This document shows, piece after piece, positions 20,701 to 27,569 of a DNA stretch of 45,612 nt. The stretch's first letter is position 1. Every line of letters begins with the position of its first letter. Location: contig CAISER010000009.1 in NCBI GenBank assembly GCA_903884375.1, positions 1-45,612 of the forward strand, in the 5' to 3' direction. The notes below the pieces were generated by a model. It searched no databases. It was not told the DNA's origin and worked only from the letters and a program-made list of their open reading frames with translations. Both the position numbers and the translations under genes were made by a program. The stretch is from Candidatus Collierbacteria bacterium. GTDB taxonomy: Bacteria > Patescibacteriota > Microgenomatia > UBA1400 > MFAQ01.

Positions 20701-20954
20701 AAGGATTCCAGGTTTGGCGTTCTGTTGACGGTAGTCTTGCTGCACAATTAGGCAGCAACCTCGCCGCGAACACGATTCAGTTATTAGACAGTACCGTTTC
20801 ATCTCCTCACAACTATATATATCTCATCCGCAGTTTCCTGCTTGACGGTTCAAACACACTCTATTCCGACTGGTGTATTACTCCTGCAGTCAATTTAAGT
20901 ATTGGCGAATTCAAGTTTAATGGCCTTAATATGCAAGGAATAAAAATTGATTAA
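14787..20954 (+). CDS. Giant 2055-aa secreted multi-LamG (concanavalin A-like) and FN3 surface protein
   Basis: TTG start, N-terminal TM; about five LamG-like units ('LALYHFNES', 'LVAQWNFNETSG', 'LLHMDGADTSTTFTDESGK', 'ALWHLDETGG', 'GLWHLDEQSG'); two FN3-like repeats 'TTYYWKSYAIDPNGSNTWSSTQTTPYSFTT'. Confidence 0.8.
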   Translation: MKRHNKNHFSRQVVLLVILLGLFLGFSILRKPSPLTAPTIKSSNITSNSLFFASNQEYSVTLGERNTNKPFVEYSLPSGNKISFIFKDVKGKLIAPETTDKTITFKEVSPSVHIRYTTLPKGLKEEIILNKQATNHIFNFSLNTTNAFPQAQTDTFYSGTFFDQKGKYLFHFEKPFAIDAHGSRTDNVTFQIKKDIKNNLYNLVLDVDREWLESTNRVYPIVIDPTITHDTTSEFATGQLNRVTDTGSGSSPQLESYFQELKADTHTLALYHFNESYCTTDRSGNSFTLSANGGITCNLGNLLGYKASGFAITPVSYSNTTLLDTALTSGTIEAWINPSNLSAVQTILYADSTSDTLLTLGTTGFLTFSTSGSTSLVTTTNAIPINTWTHIAATWTSTGHAIYINGNEVTRDTNTTTHTSQDYTTYIGVGAGGNTLPFSGSIDEVRISRIARTPEEIRLSASRRPYSTYISDILDFTKVAAWNSLKWNSLGLSTGDGETATASATSNLVAQWNFNETSGTSIANSAGVGTCGGTASNCNLTLAGFPDTSGQDVNTGLQLTSNNSRWGSGALDTSNTYTTSLLHMDGADTSTTFTDESGKTWTANGNAQVDTAQSVFGGASALFDGSGDYTSTPDNTDWRLDNGSNSIDWTIDFWVRFSGDPGTANRGFCGQSVDSNNNWFLALVNNTIQIFSRDTGVTRINISNTWNPADATWYHIAVVKNGTNYLMFVDGSQIGTTISSLGVIGDIAAGFTIGMGSATPYLHTGWIDEFRISKGVARWTSNFTPPNSAYYASLNDPASNAVDPSASFSIDTWIKTNTVSTTLLSNNNNNLANCTANGYYLGTTSTGFPIFNVDTNGATAGCEATVTGNKTITDSNWHHLAATFDQGASSAKIYLDGLLIGEDTSVASSITSVTGNITFASIGVITDSTRFYSRALTASEVLSNYNSSRIELQTRVGASADPNDGTWEAWKPTTGETVINAMDNVVDWATPSASIWQGAQIATSSSTVIKAEGNASLNIQQGIPKILPSTVALWHLDETGGTGAYLKDSTANAHHGTPSGTSLVDGISNKARSFNGSSDQVTAPDSDDWYFAANPFTIDFWINITNTTTGTNGFIEQYVDANNRWGFWLDTTNMQFNIISGGATKASYTFAPGLSPNTWYHVAITRSGTIVAIYINGVSQTLTVTTAISTNEVPNLASSLYFGSAYFNSGWRYLGGKMDELRVSKGVAFSAEDVAEAYRMGRDHVISETITSTNLSSATKLPFFIASDRLGTFMQMTYGESAFANNEPDGNTVGLWHLDEQSGSTAYIKDSSGNSNHGTPTGTTFVQGKIGKARTFNGSSDYIRAASSGYRSADSLGSISAWIRLNNLTNSQTIFQSADEATDNYFLQFRVNATTGTLSILQKNNDTYDQVSSNTALVAGNWYHVAVVSSGTAYTLYINGKSETLSVGSGSNTGDWFADTPNRDNIMIGMNKRSTSSDYLAGTIDEVIVDNVARTANEIRQAFEVSARTHNITIDFKARLGPLYLITDSTDLSFSVNETSYGASLAAVNLFLGDKIIVKENYDGTEYIAQGTVNAVNSGTGDVTVVSWDTGSTFPAAGYTTNATVFKWQREYFDITNPLSSQKDAVTRLTYRITDGSIGGNIWIDDLKSNTGYLTNPFGSTITSSLGNRYFQYKVIFSQNDLSATSSALTSLTLDYTQNEAPNIPSLDFPSDTSTGAPFLAVLKTTATDNNSDTLKYKIQLCTDAAMTANCKTFDQTVSTTGWSATSYASGAQATYTIQVSDILNVGTVYYWKSYAIDQAGINTWSSTQSTPYSFTTNQTANIPSLDQPTNSATNVSTISVLKTTTSDPDSDFLRYKVLICKNVSLTQDCQTIDQTSSQTGWSGQNTETNTAYTSGTQATYTFQTPLAASTTYYWKSYAIDPNGSNTWSSTQTTPYSFTTKNASSKTSQCNAIKAVDNSNVSINWIDTSDEEGFQVWRSVDGSLAAQLGSNLAANTIQLLDSTVSSPHNYIYLIRSFLLDGSNTLYSDWCITPAVNLSIGEFKFNGLNMQGIKID
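16518..17156 (+). other. Domain: phage-type LamG unit apparently inserted within another LamG domain
   Basis: 'TSLLHMDGADTSTTFTDESGK...GWIDEFRISKGVARWTSNFTPPNSA' interrupts '...WGSGALDTSNTY / YASLNDPASNAVDPSASFSIDTWIK...'. Confidence 0.6.
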
Positions 20955-20990
20955 TTTGCTTATTAAAAAAATATCATCAATAATACATTA

Positions 20991-21668
20991 ATGTCTTCTC
21001 ACAAAAATGGTTACACTCTTGTTGAAATTTTAGTTGTCACTACTATTCTTGTTGTTCTCGGAATTCTTCTTCTTATTGGTATTAATCCTATGGCTCAAAT
21101 ATATAAAGGCTACGATGCCCGTCGCAAAGCTGACCTTCAAAAAATAAAAACTGCTTTGGAAAACTACTACTCCGATCATGAATGTTATCCTGTTTTTCCA
21201 ATTACAGACTCCGCTGGTCTTCCCAGTTACACTTGCGAATCGGATTTTTTACGGCCATATCTTGATTCCATGCCTTGTGATCCAAATTCCAAGAAACCAT
21301 ATACTATTTATCTTGTCCCGGCGGTCAGTGTTTGCCCTCAAAATTTTGCCGCCTATGCAAAAATCAGTTCTTATTATGATCCAAATGCTAATGACATTGC
21401 CAAATGTCCCGACACTATCGAAGTTCATTCTCCCAATATGACTAATTTTGACACTATCTATGGTTGTAGCGGTCAGGTAGAAGTTTGCCCTATTCACTAT
21501 GGCTGCAAAAAAGGCGCTTGTGTGGTTGTTGCCGATGATAGAATACCTTCCTGCAGTCCCTCTTTCTGCGACTCAAAATGTTCTCCCATTAAGATTGGTA
21601 CCAAAACAATCGACTGCACTTCCAAAAAAGCTGATGGCTCTTACACCAGAGAATGTATTGAATTTTAG
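20991..21668 (+). CDS. Type IV pilin/pseudopilin-like protein with Cys-rich C-terminus
   Basis: Prepilin motif 'GYTLVEILVVTTILVVLGILLLIGINP', 'ARRKADLQKIKTALENYYSDHECYP'; C-terminus with 'CPIHYGCKKGAC...CSPSFCDSKCSP'. Confidence 0.8.
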   Translation: MSSHKNGYTLVEILVVTTILVVLGILLLIGINPMAQIYKGYDARRKADLQKIKTALENYYSDHECYPVFPITDSAGLPSYTCESDFLRPYLDSMPCDPNSKKPYTIYLVPAVSVCPQNFAAYAKISSYYDPNANDIAKCPDTIEVHSPNMTNFDTIYGCSGQVEVCPIHYGCKKGACVVVADDRIPSCSPSFCDSKCSPIKIGTKTIDCTSKKADGSYTRECIEF

Positions 21669-22739
21669 TTATTTCAATATCTTCCCAATCAATTCTTTTA
21701 CTCCCGTTCCGGTTGCCGCCGACATAGGCAAAATAGTCACTTTCTTTTTCTTAAAATAGCTTACTGTTTCCCGAACCAACCTCTCCTCTACCAAATCAAT
21801 TTTGGAAAGAACTACCACTTCTTTTTTATCCCCCAACCCTGCCCCAAATGATTTCAATTCTTTCCGAATCACTTGATATTTTTCAAATATTTCCTCTATT
21901 GTTCCTCCGGTTGCCGGAACCAAATGTACCAGCACTTTTGTTCTTTCGATATGTTTAAGAAATTTAACTCCCAAACCCTTGCCTTCACTAGCTCCTTCTA
22001 TAAGTCCGGGAATATCTGCAATCACCAAATGTTTATCCGATGCTTTCAACACTCCCAAGTTTGGCTCCAGTGTTGTAAATTCATAATCGGCCACTTTCGG
22101 CCGAGCATTCGACAATACCGACAATAGAGTTGACTTTCCGGCATTTGGCAAACCCACCAAACCCACATCAGCCAATAATTTTAGTTCCAACTCCACTTCA
22201 AACGACTCACCAAGCTGTCCATCTTCGGCAATCATCGGTGTTGTACGGGATGATCCCTTAAAATGTATATTCCCGCGTCCTCCTTTTCCTCCTCGAGCAA
22301 TTTTAAAGCTCATTCCGGGTTCGGTTAAATCCAAATACTGCCAAGTCTCTCCTTCAATATGTCCCTGATTAAATAATTTACCCAAAATTCCCAGTTTCAT
22401 CCCTCGTACCCGTACTTCTTTCTCAACATCGGTTTCCAATGACAATCGAGTCAATTTTACGGAAGTGCCAACAGGCACCTTAATCACAATATCATTGCCC
22501 TTGGCGCCGGACATTTTCTTTCCATGTCCTTTTTCACCATCTCCTGCAGCAAATTTTTTATTGTGAGCAAAATCCTGTAAAGTTGATAAATTAGCATCGG
22601 TCTCCAAATACACGCTACCTCCTTTTCCGCCATCTCCACCATCAGGACCTCCTTTAGGGATAAATTTCTCCCGGCGAAAAGACACGGCACCTGCACCGCC
22701 ATTCCCCGCTCTCACTGATATTTTAACTTGGTCAACCAT
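21669..22739 (-). CDS. obg: Obg family GTPase
   Basis: Gly-rich Obg fold 'GGPDGGDGGKGGSV', 'GGKGGRGN', P-loop 'GLPNAGKSTLL', 'DIPGLIEGA'. Confidence 0.96.
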   Translation of the reverse strand: MVDQVKISVRAGNGGAGAVSFRREKFIPKGGPDGGDGGKGGSVYLETDANLSTLQDFAHNKKFAAGDGEKGHGKKMSGAKGNDIVIKVPVGTSVKLTRLSLETDVEKEVRVRGMKLGILGKLFNQGHIEGETWQYLDLTEPGMSFKIARGGKGGRGNIHFKGSSRTTPMIAEDGQLGESFEVELELKLLADVGLVGLPNAGKSTLLSVLSNARPKVADYEFTTLEPNLGVLKASDKHLVIADIPGLIEGASEGKGLGVKFLKHIERTKVLVHLVPATGGTIEEIFEKYQVIRKELKSFGAGLGDKKEVVVLSKIDLVEERLVRETVSYFKKKKVTILPMSAATGTGVKELIGKILK

Positions 22740-22825
22740 ATATACATCAAAATAATATTTTTATATCAAGCTTATAATGACAAAGTAATTATGAGCGTAG
22801 ATATAAGAGTAAACGCCCACCGACA

Positions 22826-22849
22826 TATCAATAACACATATTATTGATA
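22826..22849. terminator. AT-rich perfect hairpin between obg and M23 peptidase gene, possible terminator of the minus-strand peptidase gene
   Basis: TATCAATAA-cacata-TTATTGATA, 9-bp perfect stem. Confidence 0.35.
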
Positions 22850-22918
22850 GGATATGGAGTAAACCTTACTTGATCTACCACGGTATATATTGTACCTTAC
22901 TTAGCGATTATCGCTCCT

Positions 22919-24079
22919 CTACTTTAGTACCCCCAACGGATCTCTATTCCCGGAAGTTGTTCTCACTTCAAAGTGGAGATGCGTTCCTGTTGAACGCCCA
23001 GTTGATCCCATTGAACCGATTACGTCTCCTCTTTTTACTGTCTGTCCTACCTGTACTCTCAAATTAGACAACATATGACCATACAAAGTAATATATCCGT
23101 TTCCATGATTAATCATAATCATATTTCCGTAACCTGAGTTCACCCAACCGGCATGGATAATCGTACCAGAATCCGCAGCCAAGATATTTCCGCCACTATG
23201 ATTGGCGATATCCAAACCTTTGTGCCAAGCTCTGAAATTTTGGGTGATTGATCCTTGAGCAGGCCAAATCCAATTACCTGTCGCTGACACTGCCCCGGCG
23301 TTGGGTGTCATCGCCAAATTACCTCTCGGAGAACTAACTACTTCCATCGGCATCTCACCATCAGGTACAATTAATTGTTGGCCAATCGCCAGGGCAAATG
23401 TTTCATCATTGGTAAACTCATTAAAAGGAAAATCAACGATCGCCTGAGCAGAAACCTTATAACGTGTAGCAATCGAGTAAATAGTTTCACCGCCCTTCAC
23501 TGTATGAATTACTCCGGTTACCGGTGGAATTTTTAGTATCGTACTTGGTTTTAATTTCTTTTCATTTACTCCTTTGTTAAGCCACAATATCGAGTCAGTG
23601 TCCACTCCAAATTTTTTGGCAATTCCAGCCAAAGTATCTCCGTTTTCTACTGTGTATTCAAAAATATCAGCTCTTGGCTTTTCCGAAACTTGTGTTAGAG
23701 GGTCAACAGACATCTGCGTATCCGTCGAAAGTCCTAATACTAGGCTACTTTCTCCGCCAATTGATTCTTGAGCAAAAGCAAAATTACCGCGGAATCCCGA
23801 AGCTAGTACAGCCTGAGTTTGCGAATCATTAACCACCAAAGACGGCCCCAAAGCCACTCCGATAATCATCACGGTTAATACTGCCACATTAACTATCAAT
23901 TGGGCATTTTTCCCACGCTGTTGGTACATCTTGCCTACCACCACCGACTTAAATGACTCAAAAATGGCAAACTTGGGTGAAAGATAATTCCTTACAAAAT
24001 ACAAAACCAATCGCCTTAGATATCTAAAGAAGTCAACAAACCACTCGTTGAAAAAATGTCTTAGGCTGGTCATATTCAA
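22919..24079 (-). CDS. LysM-containing M23 family metallopeptidase (membrane-anchored)
   Basis: Two LysM-like units ('YTVENGDTLAGIAKKFGVDTDSILWLN', 'HTVKGGETIYSIATRYKVSAQAIVDF'); M23 core 'HKGLDIANHSGGNILAADSGTI...GYGNMIMINHGNGYITLYGHM...GSTGRSTGTHLHFEV'. Confidence 0.93.
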   Translation of the reverse strand: MNMTSLRHFFNEWFVDFFRYLRRLVLYFVRNYLSPKFAIFESFKSVVVGKMYQQRGKNAQLIVNVAVLTVMIIGVALGPSLVVNDSQTQAVLASGFRGNFAFAQESIGGESSLVLGLSTDTQMSVDPLTQVSEKPRADIFEYTVENGDTLAGIAKKFGVDTDSILWLNKGVNEKKLKPSTILKIPPVTGVIHTVKGGETIYSIATRYKVSAQAIVDFPFNEFTNDETFALAIGQQLIVPDGEMPMEVVSSPRGNLAMTPNAGAVSATGNWIWPAQGSITQNFRAWHKGLDIANHSGGNILAADSGTIIHAGWVNSGYGNMIMINHGNGYITLYGHMLSNLRVQVGQTVKRGDVIGSMGSTGRSTGTHLHFEVRTTSGNRDPLGVLK

Positions 24080-24143
24080 ACTAAATAACGCAGTTATTAG
24101 TTCGGTGCATCTATTTTACCACGTTCGTTCTCGTGCCTATCTA

Positions 24144-25145
24144 TTACCTAATTATTTTATTCCACCCCTCGATAATAAGCCTATCAAGTATTTCTAATTT
24201 TTCAAAAAATACATCAACTTTCCGCTTTTCACTAACAACAGTATTTTTCTCTGTGTTATCTCCCAATACTTGAGTATCTTCAAAAAAATTCATTTGGGTA
24301 TTATCAACACTAGCCCCCAAAACATCAGCATCCAATGTCAGTGTTTTGTTCATCGTCACTTCATTCTCCTTCTCACGTTCAGGCAAAATCAAATATGATA
24401 TCGTCGACAAATTCTTCAAAACATTAGTTCCTCGTCCATCGTTTGCCAAAACCATAGATGTTGGTAAATAATGAATTTCTGCCACTCCAGGCTTTCTTCC
24501 CCGGAAAAATATTGTTCCAAAAATTCCTTGCGTTGCAAAGAATCCTGGATTTGGCAATCCGCCAGAAAGACGTACATAGCCGGAATTGTTATCGATAAGT
24601 TTTTGTACAAATATACTGGCAAAAGAATCTTCTGTCGATATTTTGACTACCTCAAGAATCTCTGGGTCATAATTAATATCTGCTTGTACGGTATTAATCG
24701 GGGTCCTTACTCCGGATATTTCAATTTTCATTGGAAATACTTCCTCCAACAGGTGTTGTCCCTTTGAAGGAATCAAAAAAGAAACTGTTTTGGGAACCGG
24801 AGGAAATCCAAACTTATTAAGAATTTTTCCTTCCCCCAATACAACTCCCACGGAAACAACAGAAAAGACAAAGATTAATATTCCATTAAGAACAGCTGAT
24901 GTCAAGTTTTTTGGCGAAACTCCTTTTCGTTTATTAATTATTGTTCTACAAAAAGGACATTTATAGCCATCTATTCCCGCCTTACACAATAAACAAACCG
25001 AATTCTCAGTAAAGAAAAACCACCAAAACGGATAAGCAACAGCCAAAAACACTCCCAAAACCGCCATTAAATGAACAACCACCCAAGAAATTAACAATTT
25101 TGGGATGAACAATACTATTCCTTTTATTGGTAATTTATTATTCAT
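24144..25145 (-). CDS. Membrane protein with CxxC-CxxC zinc-ribbon-like loop between two TM segments and a cohesin-like extracellular domain
   Basis: 'CLLCKAGIDGYKCPFC'; two TM segments; 'VSFLIPSKGQHLLEEVFPMKIEISGVRTPINTVQADINYDPEILEVVKIS...GYVRLSGGLPNPGFFATQGIFGTIFFRGRKPGVAEIHYL'. Confidence 0.65.
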   Translation of the reverse strand: MNNKLPIKGIVLFIPKLLISWVVVHLMAVLGVFLAVAYPFWWFFFTENSVCLLCKAGIDGYKCPFCRTIINKRKGVSPKNLTSAVLNGILIFVFSVVSVGVVLGEGKILNKFGFPPVPKTVSFLIPSKGQHLLEEVFPMKIEISGVRTPINTVQADINYDPEILEVVKISTEDSFASIFVQKLIDNNSGYVRLSGGLPNPGFFATQGIFGTIFFRGRKPGVAEIHYLPTSMVLANDGRGTNVLKNLSTISYLILPEREKENEVTMNKTLTLDADVLGASVDNTQMNFFEDTQVLGDNTEKNTVVSEKRKVDVFFEKLEILDRLIIEGWNKIIR

Positions 25146-26290
25146 CTTTCAATATAAAACAATAATACTGATAAATCCCTTATATCACAAATATTATCTT
25201 GGTTCACGTCACATTTTCTCGATTTAGACAACTCCATCTTAATTAAAGAGGCATCTCTCCAATCAATTACCCAATTTTTTACAACATTATACAAATCATC
25301 TAATTTTATTTTTCCGTTATCATTCAAAAAATTTGTAAAGTATCTTAAAGCGGCTGGAATATTTAACGTAATACGGCTAATGGCCGTCATCGATTCTGAC
25401 GTATTAGCCGAAGTATTACTACTGTTACTATTTACCGTCGTACTCGTATTTGTAGTTGCTAAATTTGAAGTTGGAGTTGCAGTTAAAGTAACCGCATCCA
25501 AAACAGCATAATACGATGCGTTAATTGCCTGAAACGAACACCACCCCCCACTAACGACGCATGTTGATGGCGTCACAATACCTTCTTGCGTCCACCCTGT
25601 TGATAAATTACTCGAACGCACCACAGATAAAGTTTTTCCATCTAAAGTAGCACCAACAAATATTTTTATTGTTATTGCTTGGCTAAACTCCAAAGATGTT
25701 CCGGTTATACCAAACTGCAAAGCTCCATAAGCAACTTTTCCATCTTCAAGTCCGCTTATATCTCCTACTAGCACATCACTTGTCGTTAGATCTCTTGGGT
25801 CAAAATCGGTTCCATCTATTTTTGCAATTACCAGTTGATTTGGAAGTACGACACTTCCTTTTCTGTCAATATTATCAGCCGTGTATATTGTCAATTGTTG
25901 TGTTGTCGTTATCGACGGAGTTGAAATAATACTTGCTGTAGGTGGAATAGCCATCAAACCCGCAGGAAGAAGCGACTTTAATTCCGATGGAGCAATTTCA
26001 TTAGCCGTAATTGTTGGGCTTTGACAGCTAGACACTCTAAAACTACAATTGATATCACAAGACAAATGTCCTCCAGTATATCCCAAAGTCAAACACTGAT
26101 TGCCTCTTAAATCTTCGTTATCACAATCCTCACCATGTTCGGAAACATCATTACCACAAACACTAAGTTTAATTGAACTTGTTATTGTTTGGCTAGAAGA
26201 AGCATGTATTATTCCTTCAAAAAAGAATAAATAAGCTATCGTTATAACAAATAAACATCTTCTCATTTGGATAGTTATTTTTAGGTTCAT
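25142..26290 (-). CDS. Secreted protein: Cys-rich (CGNxxxExGExCD) module, beta domain, Ser/Thr linker and C-terminal dockerin-like motif
   Basis: 'CGNDVSEHGEDCDNEDLRGNQCLTLGYTGGHLSCDINCSFRVSSC'; C-terminal 'CDVNQDNICDIRDLSVLLFYIER' matches the calcium-loop pattern DxNxDxxxDxxD; overlaps downstream gene by 4 nt. Confidence 0.65.
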   Translation of the reverse strand: MNLKITIQMRRCLFVITIAYLFFFEGIIHASSSQTITSSIKLSVCGNDVSEHGEDCDNEDLRGNQCLTLGYTGGHLSCDINCSFRVSSCQSPTITANEIAPSELKSLLPAGLMAIPPTASIISTPSITTTQQLTIYTADNIDRKGSVVLPNQLVIAKIDGTDFDPRDLTTSDVLVGDISGLEDGKVAYGALQFGITGTSLEFSQAITIKIFVGATLDGKTLSVVRSSNLSTGWTQEGIVTPSTCVVSGGWCSFQAINASYYAVLDAVTLTATPTSNLATTNTSTTVNSNSSNTSANTSESMTAISRITLNIPAALRYFTNFLNDNGKIKLDDLYNVVKNWVIDWRDASLIKMELSKSRKCDVNQDNICDIRDLSVLLFYIER

Positions 26291-26961
26291 TCATTTTCTC
26301 CGTTTTGTTTAAACCCTTCTTTTTTTCCACTTCTAAAATTAATTTTGATGTTTAAGTATTTTTTTGCTATTAAATATATGAATAATAGACATACTGCTAA
26401 TGTTCCTCTTTGAGGCCATGGAGTATATACTTTATAAAAACTTACAACTTTATAATAAATACTTTGAAAGATATTTGATGGCACAACAGTAAAATAAAGT
26501 TTGGCTGCAGCTGCTACTCCGATAGATGTTTTACCTTTCTCAACTTTTTTCAAAGGTTGAGCCTCTAGATAAGAAAAATAGTTTCCAGGAACCATTTTTA
26601 AGGGCAAATTGATCTTTACACTAACATTTTTTACTTCACCTGGATTCAATGAAAATTTTTCTGGCGAAAAAACAAACCAAGATTGGTCAGGTTTTATTTC
26701 AGGTTGATTTTGCTGAAAAGAAATCGACACTTGATACTCCGAAAATTCGTCTCCGGTATTAATTACCGCCAAAGAAGGTAAATTATAAATCGTTCCTGGT
26801 CGTAATTTTTCATCAACTTGAATTTTCCCCGTGCCCACACCCACGCCTATTCTTCCAAATACAACACTTGGAAAGATAATTATAATTAACAACAAAAAAC
26901 CTAGATTTTTTATAACCATCTTCATTGGCTCAATCTTATACAAAAAGGGTAAGTTATTCAA
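26287..26961 (-). CDS. DUF916-like membrane-anchored protein
   Basis: Signal peptide, 'QVDEKLRPGTIYNLPSLAVINTGDEFSEYQVSISFQ', C-terminal TM 'GTLAVCLLFIYLIAK'; overlaps downstream gene by 4 nt. Confidence 0.6.
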   Translation of the reverse strand: MNNLPFLYKIEPMKMVIKNLGFLLLIIIIFPSVVFGRIGVGVGTGKIQVDEKLRPGTIYNLPSLAVINTGDEFSEYQVSISFQQNQPEIKPDQSWFVFSPEKFSLNPGEVKNVSVKINLPLKMVPGNYFSYLEAQPLKKVEKGKTSIGVAAAAKLYFTVVPSNIFQSIYYKVVSFYKVYTPWPQRGTLAVCLLFIYLIAKKYLNIKINFRSGKKEGFKQNGENE

Positions 26962-26967
26962 CTGTTT

Positions 26968-27498
26968 TTATGGTGTTGTCGCTTGAATTGTTACGGTAAT
27001 TGTTTGGGCATCATAATGTGTTGTCACAGTCGGAGTCCCAACTTGTAAATCAAATACCTGAGTTCCACTTGTCGCAACGGAAGCCGCTAAAACCTCATAA
27101 CTTGGGCTGATACCAACAGAAGTCCAGCTTGGTGTAGAGTCACAAGTGGCTGTACAAAATTTCATCGTGTATGTTTCACTCCCAGCTGTAGCACCTAGAG
27201 TCCAATTCCCTGATGCCGTATTTTCTGATTTTATATTGAATTTTTCCGTTATATTACCGTTATTCGTGGCTGTCGTACTATCATTTACACCATTTGTTGT
27301 TGTATCTTTTGTTGAGCTTGTTCCAATCGTCCCAAAACTAACACCATCACCATTATCCAAAGATACCGAAATATTCTGAGCAGTTACTGTTGCAGTCACT
27401 GTTCCAAGCGTCGGGTCAGTTGCCCAAGCAAGACCAACTAACTGCAAAGAAGAAGCTAAAATACCGAAAACTAATAAAATCTTTGTTATATATTTCAC
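26968..27498 (-). CDS. Secreted WxL/coat-like beta-sandwich protein
   Basis: Signal peptide; 'ISVSLDNGDGVSFGTI...GNITEKFNIKSENTASGNWTLG...TQVFDLQVGTPTVTTHYDAQTITVTIQATTP' paralogous to the C-terminus of ORF 27570-29660. Confidence 0.65.
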   Translation of the reverse strand: MKYITKILLVFGILASSLQLVGLAWATDPTLGTVTATVTAQNISVSLDNGDGVSFGTIGTSSTKDTTTNGVNDSTTATNNGNITEKFNIKSENTASGNWTLGATAGSETYTMKFCTATCDSTPSWTSVGISPSYEVLAASVATSGTQVFDLQVGTPTVTTHYDAQTITVTIQATTP

Positions 27499-27569
27499 AA
27501 TATATTAGTTATAAAACATACAAACAATAAATGTCAAGTTGCCAAATCTTTTATCCTTATTTCCTCTCC

